Program-made: the position numbers and the translations under genes
The notes under the pieces: model-generated
The model's database searches: none
What the model was told of the DNA's origin: nothing
Seen by the model: the letters and a program-made list of their open reading frames with translations, nothing else
Shown: one piece after another, positions 53,475-62,670 of the stretch
How the letters are laid out: each line of letters begins with the position of its first letter
Position numbering within the stretch: position 1 is the stretch's first letter
From: Psychroserpens luteolus
Lineage (GTDB): Bacteria > Bacteroidota > Bacteroidia > Flavobacteriales > Flavobacteriaceae
DNA length: 64,000 bases
Direction of reading: 5' to 3'
Assembly (NCBI RefSeq): GCF_021032705.1
Contig: NZ_JAHVXI010000002.1
Location: 62,001 to 126,000, forward strand

Positions 53475-53993
53475 ATGAGCTTTACGAACTCTCAAATATT
53501 TAATGATGCGTTACCAAAGCTTGAAGACGTTAAGTTAAAGTCAATTTCCAAACGGTATTTAAAGATTATAATTTTAAATAAACTAGCAATGTGTGCTGCT
53601 TTTTCAGGAGTGTTGATTGCTGGCAAACTGTTTATTGAAAGAGAAGCTTTTCAAGACAATTTCTGGTTTATATTTTCAATTGTCATGACGTTTTGCTTTG
53701 TCAATTTTGTCATTGCAATTCTGGCATTTAAAAAGCGTAAATATGCTGTTAGAGACCATGATGTTATCTATGCAAGCGGATTGATTGTTAATTCTATCAC
53801 GACAGTGCCAATTTCAAGAATTCAGCATATTGAAGAATCCCGAAGTTGGTTGGCCAGGCAATTTAATCTTGCTACGCTTAATCTCTATACGGCTGGAGAA
53901 TCTGGAAGTGATTTAAGTATAAAAGGGCTTCCACATGAAGAGGCAAAGCAGATAAACGACTACATAAGTGTTAGAATCAATGGAAACCAGTGA
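53475..53993 (+). CDS. PH domain (bPH2) membrane protein, YdbS-like
   Basis: A 172-residue protein with two membrane helices (about 32-49 and 63-86) and a bPH2 domain (YAVRDHDVIYASGLIVNSITTVPISRIQHIEESRSWLARQFNLATLNLYTAG). It is the YdbS-like half of the pair, the YdbT-like half following with an overlap. Role unknown; in Bacillus the pair gives resistance to some antimicrobial peptides. Confidence 0.9.
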   Translation: MSFTNSQIFNDALPKLEDVKLKSISKRYLKIIILNKLAMCAAFSGVLIAGKLFIEREAFQDNFWFIFSIVMTFCFVNFVIAILAFKKRKYAVRDHDVIYASGLIVNSITTVPISRIQHIEESRSWLARQFNLATLNLYTAGESGSDLSIKGLPHEEAKQINDYISVRINGNQ

Positions 53994-55479
53994 TTTTTCT
54001 CAACCAGTTCGTCAATCGGCTAAAGGTATCATCATCATTTTTGGATTTAATACCTTCAAGTTTTTTAAAAAATTCTTTGTTTTATTCTTAGCTCTCGGGC
54101 TTTCATTAATGAAGAAGAAGACTTTTGCAAATTTAAGCCCTACCATCATAATTTTAATTATTGTCAGCATCTTAATTGTTCTACTAGTCTTCGCTATTTT
54201 GAAGTATTTGAATTTTAGGTTTTATGTTAGTAGAGATGATTTTCATTTGTCTACAGGGATTTTCAATAAGGATAATACCATTATTCCAAAATCAAAAATT
54301 CAAAATGTTTATGTGAAACAAAACTTTCTACAGCAACTTATAAATGTAGTATCATTAAATATAGAAACTGCTGGTGATAATAAATCAGAAATTGAAATTA
54401 GTGCCTTAGATAAATCAACAGCATTGCTTCTTAAGAAAGAACTCTTCAATAAAAATCAAGTTAGCACTGATAGTGATTCGACTTTGATTGATGAGCAAAA
54501 CACAGTGTTTTTTAAAGTATCTCCTAAACGATTATTGCTTGAAGGTGTATCTCAAAATCATTTAAAAAGCTTTGCTATTATTGCGTCCTTTGTGTTTGGG
54601 TTATATTACGAATTCAAAGATTACGTTAAAGATCTAAAGATAAGGGAGCGTATTGAAGGGGTCATCCAATTGGATGAAGCCACCTTATTTGGTATTTTTT
54701 TGACCAATCTGTTTATAGTCGTTCTAGCAATTCTATTTTCATTAGTGTTTTCAGTAATAAAAACATTTATTACTAATTTTAATTTGCAAGTGGTTGAAAA
54801 TCAAAAAACCATTGAGATAAATAAAGGACTATTTAATAAGGTCTCATTAAGCTTAACGCCAAGTAGGATTCAAAATATAGTTATCAAAACCAATCGTCTT
54901 AAGCAATATTTTGGGTTGCATACTATGTCGGTGAAGCAAGCCATGGTGAATGCTAAACAAAAAAAGAATTTTGTGATTATAGCCTTGGAGAAAACTCAAG
55001 TAAATCATTTAATAGATAAGCTGTTAGATAATTATACTAGTCATTTAGAAGCATACAAACCAGCATACTATTATAAGCGTATTTTGGCATTTGATATGTT
55101 GATAACTGCTGTCATTGCTAATGGTATTGCGCATGTAATCTTTGGAAGTAATGTATGGTGGATAAACCTTATTCTTGCACCTTTAGCCATCTTATATGTG
55201 TATTATGGTTTTAAAAAAGCGTATTATAAGATTAATGATGAATTTGTCACTATTGGAGGTGGAGTCATAGATACAACTGTTAATATTCTAGAAATTCATA
55301 AGATTCAAGCTGTTAAGTTAAAACAAACTATATTTCAAAAACGAAGACAAATAACATCTGTAATTATCTCAACAGCATCAAAGTCTGTTAAGATCCCTTA
55401 TATTAAAGAAAGTGAAGCTAAATCTATCTATGATTTCTTATTGTATAAAGTAGAATCACAAGACAAAGATTGGATGTAA
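53980..55479 (+). CDS. PH domain (bPH2) membrane protein, YdbT-like
   Basis: A 499-residue protein from the ATG at 53980 (a GTG at 53968 would be four codons earlier). Three bPH2 domains, each after two membrane helices, are visible: FYVSRDDFHLSTGIFNKDNTIIPKSKIQNVYVKQN, LFNKVSLSLTPSRIQNIVIKTN and YKINDEFVTIGGGVIDTTVNILEIHKIQAVKLKQ. This matches YdbT. It overlaps ydbS-like gene by 14 bases, so they are coupled. Confidence 0.9.
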   Translation: METSDFSQPVRQSAKGIIIIFGFNTFKFFKKFFVLFLALGLSLMKKKTFANLSPTIIILIIVSILIVLLVFAILKYLNFRFYVSRDDFHLSTGIFNKDNTIIPKSKIQNVYVKQNFLQQLINVVSLNIETAGDNKSEIEISALDKSTALLLKKELFNKNQVSTDSDSTLIDEQNTVFFKVSPKRLLLEGVSQNHLKSFAIIASFVFGLYYEFKDYVKDLKIRERIEGVIQLDEATLFGIFLTNLFIVVLAILFSLVFSVIKTFITNFNLQVVENQKTIEINKGLFNKVSLSLTPSRIQNIVIKTNRLKQYFGLHTMSVKQAMVNAKQKKNFVIIALEKTQVNHLIDKLLDNYTSHLEAYKPAYYYKRILAFDMLITAVIANGIAHVIFGSNVWWINLILAPLAILYVYYGFKKAYYKINDEFVTIGGGVIDTTVNILEIHKIQAVKLKQTIFQKRRQITSVIISTASKSVKIPYIKESEAKSIYDFLLYKVESQDKDWM

Positions 55480-55484
55480 TATTG

Positions 55485-55492
55485 TATTTTTG
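55485..55492 (+). promoter_or_regulatory. Probable -7 box for the gene at 55513
   Basis: TATTTTTG, matching TAnnTTTG, 20 bases before the ATG. Confidence 0.45.
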
Positions 55493-55512
55493 TCCTCAGA
55501 AAAAAATAAAAG

Positions 55513-55998
55513 ATGCTAGTTGATTTTAATACTCTTCCTGAAGAATCTCGCGTTTGGATTTACCAAGCGAATCGATCATTTACTGATGATGAGCTTTCAG
55601 AAATAAAAGAAAAACTCGATATATTTATTAATAACTGGACTGCTCATGGAAGTGATTTGCAATCTGGCTATACAATTGAATATAAGCGATTTATAGTTAT
55701 AGCTTTAAATCAGAACTTAAATAGCGCTACAGGTTGTAGTATAGATGCTTCTGTACATTTTATCCAACAATTGGAAAAAGACTATAATGTAGATTTAATG
55801 GACAAAATGAATGTGTCTTATAAGCAAGGAGAATATGTGGCTTATAAGTCGCTTTTAGACTTCAAAAAGATGGTAAAAGACAAAGCTGTTTCGAAAAAAA
55901 CCATCGTTTTTAATAATCTCGTTACTAATATTGCCGAGTTTAAAGAAAATTGGGAAGTTCCTGCTAGTGAGAGTTGGCACAGCAGATTTTTAAATTAA
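55513..55998 (+). CDS. Conserved flavobacterial protein of unknown function
   Basis: A 161-residue soluble protein without signal or membrane segment. In databases such proteins are often named 'ABC transporter ATPase', but there is no Walker A or B motif. Motifs seen are PEESRVWIYQANRSFTDDE, NNWTAHGSDLQSGYTIEYKRFIVIALNQ, GCSIDASVHFIQQLE, and FNNLVTNIAEF. It comes before serB with 17 bases between. Function unknown. Confidence 0.85.
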   Translation: MLVDFNTLPEESRVWIYQANRSFTDDELSEIKEKLDIFINNWTAHGSDLQSGYTIEYKRFIVIALNQNLNSATGCSIDASVHFIQQLEKDYNVDLMDKMNVSYKQGEYVAYKSLLDFKKMVKDKAVSKKTIVFNNLVTNIAEFKENWEVPASESWHSRFLN

Positions 55999-56015
55999 CC
56001 AGTTGTAGTTGACGT

Positions 56016-57239
56016 ATGGCGAAAGACATCTTTTTATTAAATATTTCAGGACAGGATAAACCAGGATTAACCTCTAGCTTAACTAGTGTTTTATCAAATT
56101 ATGGAGCTAAAGTGCTTGATATAGGTCAGGCAAACATACATGATACATTATCATTAGGGTTTTTATTTGAAATTGAATCGGGAAATAATTCGGCTTCTGT
56201 ATTAAAAGATTTGCTTTTTAAAGCTTATGAATTAGGTGTGACTGCTAAATTCACTCCAATTTCATCTGAAGATTATGAAAATTGGGTAAAACTGCAAGGG
56301 AAAGACCGATACATCATTACAATTTTAGGTGAACGCTTAACAGCTGAACAAATATCGAAGGTCACTCAGGTTATTTCTGACAGAAACCTCAATATAGATG
56401 CTATTAAACGACTTACAGGACGAACGTCTCTTGTAAGAGAGGAGGAATATCCGCGAGCTTCTATAGAATTGTCCATTCGAGGAAAAATTGATTGTAAATT
56501 TGAATTTACCGAAAAATTCATGGAGATATCCACAGACATGGATGTTGATATAGCATTTCAAGAAGATAATATCTTTAGACGCAATAGGCGCTTGGTGTGT
56601 TTTGATATGGACTCTACACTTATTCAAACTGAAGTCATTGACAAACTAGCAGAACTTGCTGGTGTAGGTGACGAAGTAAAAGCCATCACAGAATCTGCCA
56701 TGCAAGGTGAAATAGATTTTAATGAGAGTTTCAAAAAACGAATGAAACTTTTAAAAGGGTTAAGCGAAGATGTGCTGCATGATCTTGCAGTTAATCTGCC
56801 GATTACCAAAGGCGCCAAACGATTAATAGACACCTTAAGAAGTTATGGATTTAAAACTGCTATCCTCTCAGGAGGCTTTACCTATTTTGGTAACTATTTA
56901 AAGGAAGAACTGGGCATGGACTATGTGTATGCTAATCAGCTTGAAATTAAAGATGGTAAGTTAACAGGTGGTTATATTGGAGATATTGTTGATGGCAATA
57001 AAAAGGCAGATTACCTTAAAGAAATTGCGAAAAAAGAAGGCATAGATATTGGTCAGACTATTGCTGTTGGAGATGGTGCTAACGATTTACCAATGTTAAA
57101 TTTAGCAGGATTAGGGATAGCATTTCATGCCAAACCGAAAGTAAAGGATAATGCACAAAACTCCATATCTAGTATTGGTTTAGATGGTGTGCTCTATCTT
57201 TTAGGATACCATGATAGACATATAGATTTAATAGATTAA
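56016..57239 (+). CDS. serB: Phosphoserine phosphatase with N-terminal ACT domains
   Basis: A 407-residue SerB, the last step of serine synthesis. Two ACT-like regions (IFLLNISGQDKPGLTSSLTSVLS and RYIITILGERLTAEQISKVTQVIS) are followed by a HAD domain: catalytic FDMDSTLIQTEV (Asp197, Asp199), the SGGF motif (~Ser288) and DGANDLPML (~Asp350). The ACT part may sense serine. It follows the gene at 55513 in a likely operon. Confidence 0.96.
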   Translation: MAKDIFLLNISGQDKPGLTSSLTSVLSNYGAKVLDIGQANIHDTLSLGFLFEIESGNNSASVLKDLLFKAYELGVTAKFTPISSEDYENWVKLQGKDRYIITILGERLTAEQISKVTQVISDRNLNIDAIKRLTGRTSLVREEEYPRASIELSIRGKIDCKFEFTEKFMEISTDMDVDIAFQEDNIFRRNRRLVCFDMDSTLIQTEVIDKLAELAGVGDEVKAITESAMQGEIDFNESFKKRMKLLKGLSEDVLHDLAVNLPITKGAKRLIDTLRSYGFKTAILSGGFTYFGNYLKEELGMDYVYANQLEIKDGKLTGGYIGDIVDGNKKADYLKEIAKKEGIDIGQTIAVGDGANDLPMLNLAGLGIAFHAKPKVKDNAQNSISSIGLDGVLYLLGYHDRHIDLID

Positions 57240-57405
57240 GTATCGTAAATCAATTCTAGTCACTTCTCAAGTAAGTGATGGTGTTTCTATTTGTTCACAA
57301 CCTTCTTTATAAATCTATCTTAAAGTCTTTTATACTTAATACTAAAATACTATTTTGGCATAGTTTTTAGTTCTAATTAAGAACAAATCAAAAGACCTTT
57401 AGTTT

Positions 57406-60360
57406 ATGCGTTATATATTGTCCCTCATTTGTATTTTTTCAATGGTATTGCCTACGTTCTCTCAAGATGTAGGTCATCCGTTAGCACATGAAAACCTAGA
57501 AGCCCAACAGAAGTGGGTGGATAGTGTTTACAATAGTATGAGTTTGAAAGAAAAAGTCGGACAGCTGTTTATGGTTCGTGCGTTTTCTAATAACAATAAA
57601 AGTAATGAAGCCGAAATCGCTAAATTGATCAACAATAATCATATTGGAGGATTAATATTTTCTACTGGTGGTCCAATACGTCAAGCAAAACTAAACAACT
57701 TATACCAAGCAATCTCTAAAACACCTTTATTAATTGGTATGGATGCTGAATGGGGATTAAGTATGCGTTTGGATTCTACCTATGCATTTCCATGGAACAT
57801 GACACTAGGTGCTATAGAAGATAACAAGCTTGTTGAACGTACAGGTTATCATATTGGAGAGCATTGTAAGCGTATTGGCGTGCATTTTAATTTTGCACCA
57901 GTTGTTGATATTAATACTAATCCTAAGAATCCTATTATTGGTAATCGTTCATTTGGAGAAGACAGAGATAATGTTACGGCAAAAGCTTCGGCATTTATGA
58001 AGGGTATGCAAGATGCAGGTGTATTAGCTAATGCAAAACATTTTCCTGGTCATGGCGATACAGATAGTGATTCTCACAAAACACTTCCAACGATCAATTT
58101 CAATGAAAAACGTATAGATTCTATTGAATTATATCCTTATAAACAGCTTATAAAAGAAGGCTTGTCTAGTGTTATGGTTGCACATTTAAATGTGCCTAGT
58201 TTAGAGCCACGTGACGGATTCCCATCGTCATTATCTACTCATATCGTATCAGATATACTAAAAGACTCTTTGGGATTCAAAGGACTTATTTTTACTGATG
58301 CTCTTGAAATGAAAGGTGTTTCTAACTATAGTACGCCTGGTGACATAGATCTCGCTGCTTTTCAAGCTGGAAATGATGTTTTACTTATCTCTGAAGATGT
58401 TCCAAAAGCCATTGCAAAAATCATTAAAGCTTATAATGATAAAGACGTCACTGAAGAGCGCTTGGCACATTCGGTAAAAAAGATTTTAATGGCGAAATAT
58501 AAAGTTGGTTTAGATCACTATCAACCTATTGGCACTAACACTTTGGTTAATGATCTCAACAGATTACAAGATGATGCACTGTATGAAGAATTGCTTGAAG
58601 GTGCTATCACAGTATTAAAAAACAAATCTGATCTATTACCACTTCGTAATCTTGAAACTAAAAAGATTGCCTATGTAGAATTAGGAGATGACACTGGCTC
58701 TACATTCTATGATGAGCTTAAAAAATATACAAAGGTTCATAAGGTTAAAGCCAAAAAACTCGATGAACTTATGACCAAGCTTCAAAATTATAATACGGTT
58801 ATTGTTGGTTTTCATAAGAAAAATCAAAATCCGTGGCAAGGTTATAAATTCAAAGACAAAGAGTTAGTTTGGTTATATGAGATCGCTAGAACCAATACAG
58901 TAGTTTTAGATGTTTTCGCACGACCGTATTCTCTTATTGATTTATCAAGTATAGAAAATATTGAAGGTATTGTGATGAGTTATCAAAACAGTGCTATAGC
59001 TCAGCAAAAATCTGCACAACTAATTTTTGGTGCGATTCCGTCCAAAGGAACAATTCCAGTATCTCTTGGAGGTCATTTTAAGGTTGGTGATGGCATTACT
59101 TACAGTTCTATTTCATCATTAAGCTATGGTTTACCAGAACGCGTTGGAATGAGTTCAGATAGGCTCAAGCGTCTAGACTCTGTTGCTAATTATGCGGTTA
59201 ATAATAAGATGACGCCAGGAATTCAGTTGTTGGTAGCCAGAAAAGGAAAGGTTATTTACAATAAGAACTTCGGTAAACACACGTACAAAGGAAAGGAAAA
59301 AGTCAAATTTGAGGATTTATATGATGTGGCTTCTTTGACAAAAATTTTAGCAACCTTACCACTTTTAATGGAACTTGAAGAAAAGAAGGCTTTGTCTTTA
59401 AACACAAAGCTATCTCGTATACTTCCTGAATATAGTTCTTCTAATAAAAAGAATGTGACCATTAAGCAAATGCTATCGCACTATGCGCAACTAAGACCTT
59501 GGGTGCCTTTTTACGTGTCTACTTTAGATTCGGTTACAAAAAAACCACTAACTAAATATTACAGGAGAACATCGTCACCACGATTCAATATTAAGGTAGC
59601 AGAGAACATGTATTTAAGACATGATTACCCAGACTCCATCCAGAAAATTATTGTGGAGACAGAGTTATTATCTTCGCTACGTTACCGTTACAGTGATTTA
59701 CCATACTATATTCTTAAAAAATATATTGAAGGTTATTATGATAAACCATTAGATGAATTGGCACAACAACATTTCTATCAATCACTAGGCGCTAATTATA
59801 CAACTTATAATCCATCTGCCAAGTTTAGCGATAAGAATATTATTCCTACAGAAGTTGATGACTACTTTCGTTTTCAAGAAGTACATGGTTATGTTCATGA
59901 TATGGGAGCAGCCATGCAAAATGGTGTAGGTGGTCATGCTGGTGTGTTTAGTAATGCCAATGACGTTGCCAAAATCATGCAAATGTATCTTCAGAAAGGA
60001 TATTATGGTGGTAAACGCTATTTAAAATCTGAAACTGTTAATAAATTTAATACCTGTCATTTTTGTCATAAAAATGTAAGGAGAGGTGTAGGTTTCGACA
60101 AACCACAACTAGGAGACGAAGGTCCAACATGTGGCTGTGTGTCGATGACAAGTTTTGGGCATTCTGGATTTACAGGAACCTATGCTTGGGCAGATCCTGA
60201 AGAAGAAATTATTTACATATTCCTGGCCAATAGAACCTATCCAAAAGCTGGAAAGAATTTATTGTTAAGAGAAAATATAAGAACCGAAATACAGCGTTTG
60301 ATCTATGAGGCTATTATTGATGATGACTCTGAAAATGATATCGCTGAACACAAAAAATAG
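57406..60360 (+). CDS. Exported glycoside hydrolase family 3 fused to a serine-hydrolase (beta-lactamase-like) domain
   Basis: A 984-residue protein with signal peptide ending LPTFSQ. The GH3 part has KHFPGHGDTDSDSHKTLP (acid/base His-Asp, ~211-228) and the nucleophile Asp298 in FTDALEMKGVS, the NagZ pattern of beta-N-acetylglucosaminidase. A GH3 C-terminal domain follows (~390-560), then a class C beta-lactamase/DD-peptidase domain from ~590, with SLTK (Ser643-Lys646) and later GHSGFTGTYAW. It may act on muropeptides during wall recycling. Confidence 0.93.
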   Translation: MRYILSLICIFSMVLPTFSQDVGHPLAHENLEAQQKWVDSVYNSMSLKEKVGQLFMVRAFSNNNKSNEAEIAKLINNNHIGGLIFSTGGPIRQAKLNNLYQAISKTPLLIGMDAEWGLSMRLDSTYAFPWNMTLGAIEDNKLVERTGYHIGEHCKRIGVHFNFAPVVDINTNPKNPIIGNRSFGEDRDNVTAKASAFMKGMQDAGVLANAKHFPGHGDTDSDSHKTLPTINFNEKRIDSIELYPYKQLIKEGLSSVMVAHLNVPSLEPRDGFPSSLSTHIVSDILKDSLGFKGLIFTDALEMKGVSNYSTPGDIDLAAFQAGNDVLLISEDVPKAIAKIIKAYNDKDVTEERLAHSVKKILMAKYKVGLDHYQPIGTNTLVNDLNRLQDDALYEELLEGAITVLKNKSDLLPLRNLETKKIAYVELGDDTGSTFYDELKKYTKVHKVKAKKLDELMTKLQNYNTVIVGFHKKNQNPWQGYKFKDKELVWLYEIARTNTVVLDVFARPYSLIDLSSIENIEGIVMSYQNSAIAQQKSAQLIFGAIPSKGTIPVSLGGHFKVGDGITYSSISSLSYGLPERVGMSSDRLKRLDSVANYAVNNKMTPGIQLLVARKGKVIYNKNFGKHTYKGKEKVKFEDLYDVASLTKILATLPLLMELEEKKALSLNTKLSRILPEYSSSNKKNVTIKQMLSHYAQLRPWVPFYVSTLDSVTKKPLTKYYRRTSSPRFNIKVAENMYLRHDYPDSIQKIIVETELLSSLRYRYSDLPYYILKKYIEGYYDKPLDELAQQHFYQSLGANYTTYNPSAKFSDKNIIPTEVDDYFRFQEVHGYVHDMGAAMQNGVGGHAGVFSNANDVAKIMQMYLQKGYYGGKRYLKSETVNKFNTCHFCHKNVRRGVGFDKPQLGDEGPTCGCVSMTSFGHSGFTGTYAWADPEEEIIYIFLANRTYPKAGKNLLLRENIRTEIQRLIYEAIIDDDSENDIAEHKK

Positions 60361-60372
60361 AGATACAAATAT

Positions 60373-61509
60373 ATGCGAATAGGAATAGTTTGTTACCCAA
60401 CATTTGGAGGTAGTGGAGTTGTAGCTACAGAATTAGGATTAGAATTATCTAAGCGTGGCCATGAAATCCATTTCATTACTTATAGCCAGCCTGTTCGGTT
60501 AGAGTTACTAAGTAACAATGTGCACTATCATGAAGTAAATGTGCCAGAGTATCCATTATTTTTGTATCAGCCATATGAATTGGCTTTATCTAGTAAATTG
60601 GTAGATATGGTCAAACTTCATAAAATAGAAGTATTGCATGTACATTATGCTATTCCGCATGCTTATGCTGCTTATATGGCAAAGAAAATGTTGCAAGAGG
60701 AAGGTATTTATGTTCCTATTGTAACAACTTTACATGGTACAGATATTACACTAGTTGGTAGTCATCCATTTTACAAACCAGCTGTAACCTTCAGTATTAA
60801 CAAATCTGATGCTGTTACTTCAGTATCTCAAAGTTTAAAAGATGATACGTTGCGCTTGTTTGATATAAAGAAAGACATTAATGTCGTGCCCAACTTTATT
60901 GATTTGGCAAAGCATCAACCTAATTTTACCGATTGCCAACGTGCGATGATGGCCAAAGATGAAGAAAAGATCATCACGCATATTAGTAATTTTAGAGAAG
61001 TCAAACAAATTCCCGATGTAATCAAAGTGTTTTATAACATTCAAAAAGAAATCCCAGCAAAATTGATGATGGTTGGCGAAGGTCCTGAACGTGAACCAGC
61101 AGAACGTTTATGTGACGAATTGGGAATTAGTGATCGTGTGGTATTCTTCGGAAATAGCCACGAAATAGACAAAATACTCTGTTTTAGTGATTTATTCTTA
61201 TTACCATCGTTAACAGAGAGCTTTGGATTATCGGCACTTGAAGCTATGGCGTCTGGTGTGCCAGTGATATCAAGTAATACAGGTGGAATTCCAGAAGTAA
61301 ATGAGCATGGTATTTCAGGGTATTTAAGTGCCATAAATGATGTGGATGACATGTCTAAGAACGCACTTCATATTTTGACAGATGAACAACGTTTGACAGC
61401 ATTTAAATCTAATGCAAAAGCTGTTTCTAAGAAATTTGATATTCATGAAATTGTACCACAATATGAGGCAATTTATGAGGATACTCTAAAAAAGTGCTTG
61501 ATATTGTAA
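60373..61509 (+). CDS. bshA: N-acetyl-alpha-D-glucosaminyl L-malate synthase (bacillithiol synthesis)
   Basis: A 378-residue GT4 glycosyltransferase, BshA, which makes GlcNAc-malate for bacillithiol. Features: CYPTFGGSGVVATELGLELSKRGHEIHFITYSQP (N-terminal domain), LHVHYAIPHAYAAYMA, TTLHGTDITLVGS, and the nucleotide-sugar motif ESFGLSALEAMASGVPVISSNTGGIPE (~277-303). Length fits. Its stop overlaps the start of the next small gene (TAATG). Confidence 0.96.
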   Translation: MRIGIVCYPTFGGSGVVATELGLELSKRGHEIHFITYSQPVRLELLSNNVHYHEVNVPEYPLFLYQPYELALSSKLVDMVKLHKIEVLHVHYAIPHAYAAYMAKKMLQEEGIYVPIVTTLHGTDITLVGSHPFYKPAVTFSINKSDAVTSVSQSLKDDTLRLFDIKKDINVVPNFIDLAKHQPNFTDCQRAMMAKDEEKIITHISNFREVKQIPDVIKVFYNIQKEIPAKLMMVGEGPEREPAERLCDELGISDRVVFFGNSHEIDKILCFSDLFLLPSLTESFGLSALEAMASGVPVISSNTGGIPEVNEHGISGYLSAINDVDDMSKNALHILTDEQRLTAFKSNAKAVSKKFDIHEIVPQYEAIYEDTLKKCLIL

Positions 61510-61812
61510 TGAGACCAATTAAAATAACAGATATCTTAATTAGCGGATTGAGCATTTTTGTTTTTAAGTTGTTATTTTATATTGATTTTGAAATCATTAC
61601 TCCGTTTATATTACCCAAGCCCCTTGCTATTATCATATGAACGATACTCCCTATGGGTTGATATATTCTATATGAGTGGAGGATCAAATGGGCATCCAGA
61701 TGGAAATTTAACCCATATTATAGTAGTACTGGCATTAAGTATTTTTCTAGGACTAAAACTGAAAAAACAGATTGGTAAATTATTACCACCACACCAAAAA
61801 GCCTTTAGTTAA
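61509..61812 (+). pseudogene. Small membrane-protein gene broken by a one-base frameshift
   Basis: The first frame, from ATG at 61509, runs RPIKITDILISGLSIFVF ... ILPKPLA and stops at 61638-61640. The second frame, from there to 61812, reads LSYERYSLWVDIFYMSGG and HIIVVLALSIFLGLKLKKQIGK. If one C is dropped from the CCCC at 61620-61623, the two join as one 100-residue protein with two membrane helices. Either a true mutation or a sequencing error. The family is unknown. Confidence 0.65.
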
Positions 61813-62595
61813 TTCATTAGTTTTGTTTTTCATCCAAAACAAAGGCGATTGCTTATTTTCTAGATAAACGTTTACTGCTATCTTGAAACTAGAATAATTC
61901 AACCAATCAACATTATCATTGGGATTGAGAAACCAATCGATCTTTGCTGGGACATAGAATTGACAATCCACAAATCCTTCTAGCTGCATCACATTAATAT
62001 AGAACCCATACACACAATCTTCATTTAGATGTTCAAAACTCACATTGTGTTGGTAAGGCACAAAGAGTTGTGCTTTAAATACAATGCGTTGCTCAAAGTT
62101 TAAATGCTCTAACTTTAATTGTGATAATGTACTCTTACAATCGTTAGAGTGGAGTAGCGGTAATTGTTTGTCAACTAGCTTTTTTAGTTTCTCAGATAAA
62201 CTATCTTTTCTATTTGGGCCAATCCATTGCTCAATTTCAGATGCACCAGCAGAGGCATCATACACATAAAATTTATAAACGATTTCTAGATGAATGGGTT
62301 TTTTATCTAAGGTCATTAGAGCGTCTAATTCGCCAAGCGTTTGTTTTCCTTTCTGAATTTGAATATTTTCAGCTAATAATTCAATAGTGTCACAAAGTTC
62401 CAGTGTATTAAACACAAATTGTTCGGCTAATTGCCCAAGTCTAAGTTGCCGTTCCAATTTCCGAAGAAATATAGAATGTTGCTCAGTAGTAAATTCTAAT
62501 TGCATTACATCTAAAACAGCATTGCCTTTCCAAAGTAAAGGGGTTTTATAGCAGGCTTGATACAGATTTTGAATATGATTTGATTCCATTTGCAT
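61783..62595 (-). CDS. DUF1853 family protein
   Basis: A 270-residue soluble protein. The DUF1853 pattern is clear: LYQACYKTPLLW, RLGQLAEQFVFNTLELCDTIELLAENIQIQKGKQTLGELDALMTLDKKPIHLEIVYKFYVYD (GELD...HLEIVYKFY, like a PD-(D/E)xK core, E-x-K) and QLFVPYQ...GFYIN. The fold suggests a nuclease-like ancestor, but no activity is known. An ATG two codons later is an alternative start. It ends over the end of the convergent frameshifted gene (30-base overlap). Confidence 0.92.
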   Translation of the reverse strand: MQMESNHIQNLYQACYKTPLLWKGNAVLDVMQLEFTTEQHSIFLRKLERQLRLGQLAEQFVFNTLELCDTIELLAENIQIQKGKQTLGELDALMTLDKKPIHLEIVYKFYVYDASAGASEIEQWIGPNRKDSLSEKLKKLVDKQLPLLHSNDCKSTLSQLKLEHLNFEQRIVFKAQLFVPYQHNVSFEHLNEDCVYGFYINVMQLEGFVDCQFYVPAKIDWFLNPNDNVDWLNYSSFKIAVNVYLENKQSPLFWMKNKTNELTKGFLVWW

Positions 62596-62644
62596 TGAGA
62601 TTCGAAATTACGAATATTAATTCTGAAAGCTTGTAGAATAACAA

Positions 62645-62652
62645 TACCTTTG
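62645..62652 (+). promoter_or_regulatory. Probable -7 promoter box for the helicase gene
   Basis: TACCTTTG, matching TAnnTTTG, 18 bases before the ATG at 62671. Confidence 0.5.
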
Positions 62653-62670
62653 CGCCATATTAATTTGATT

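Noticed and set aside
55513-55998. Calling this gene an ABC transporter ATPase
   Set aside because: No Walker A, Walker B or signature motif is present, so the common name is wrong or unproven.
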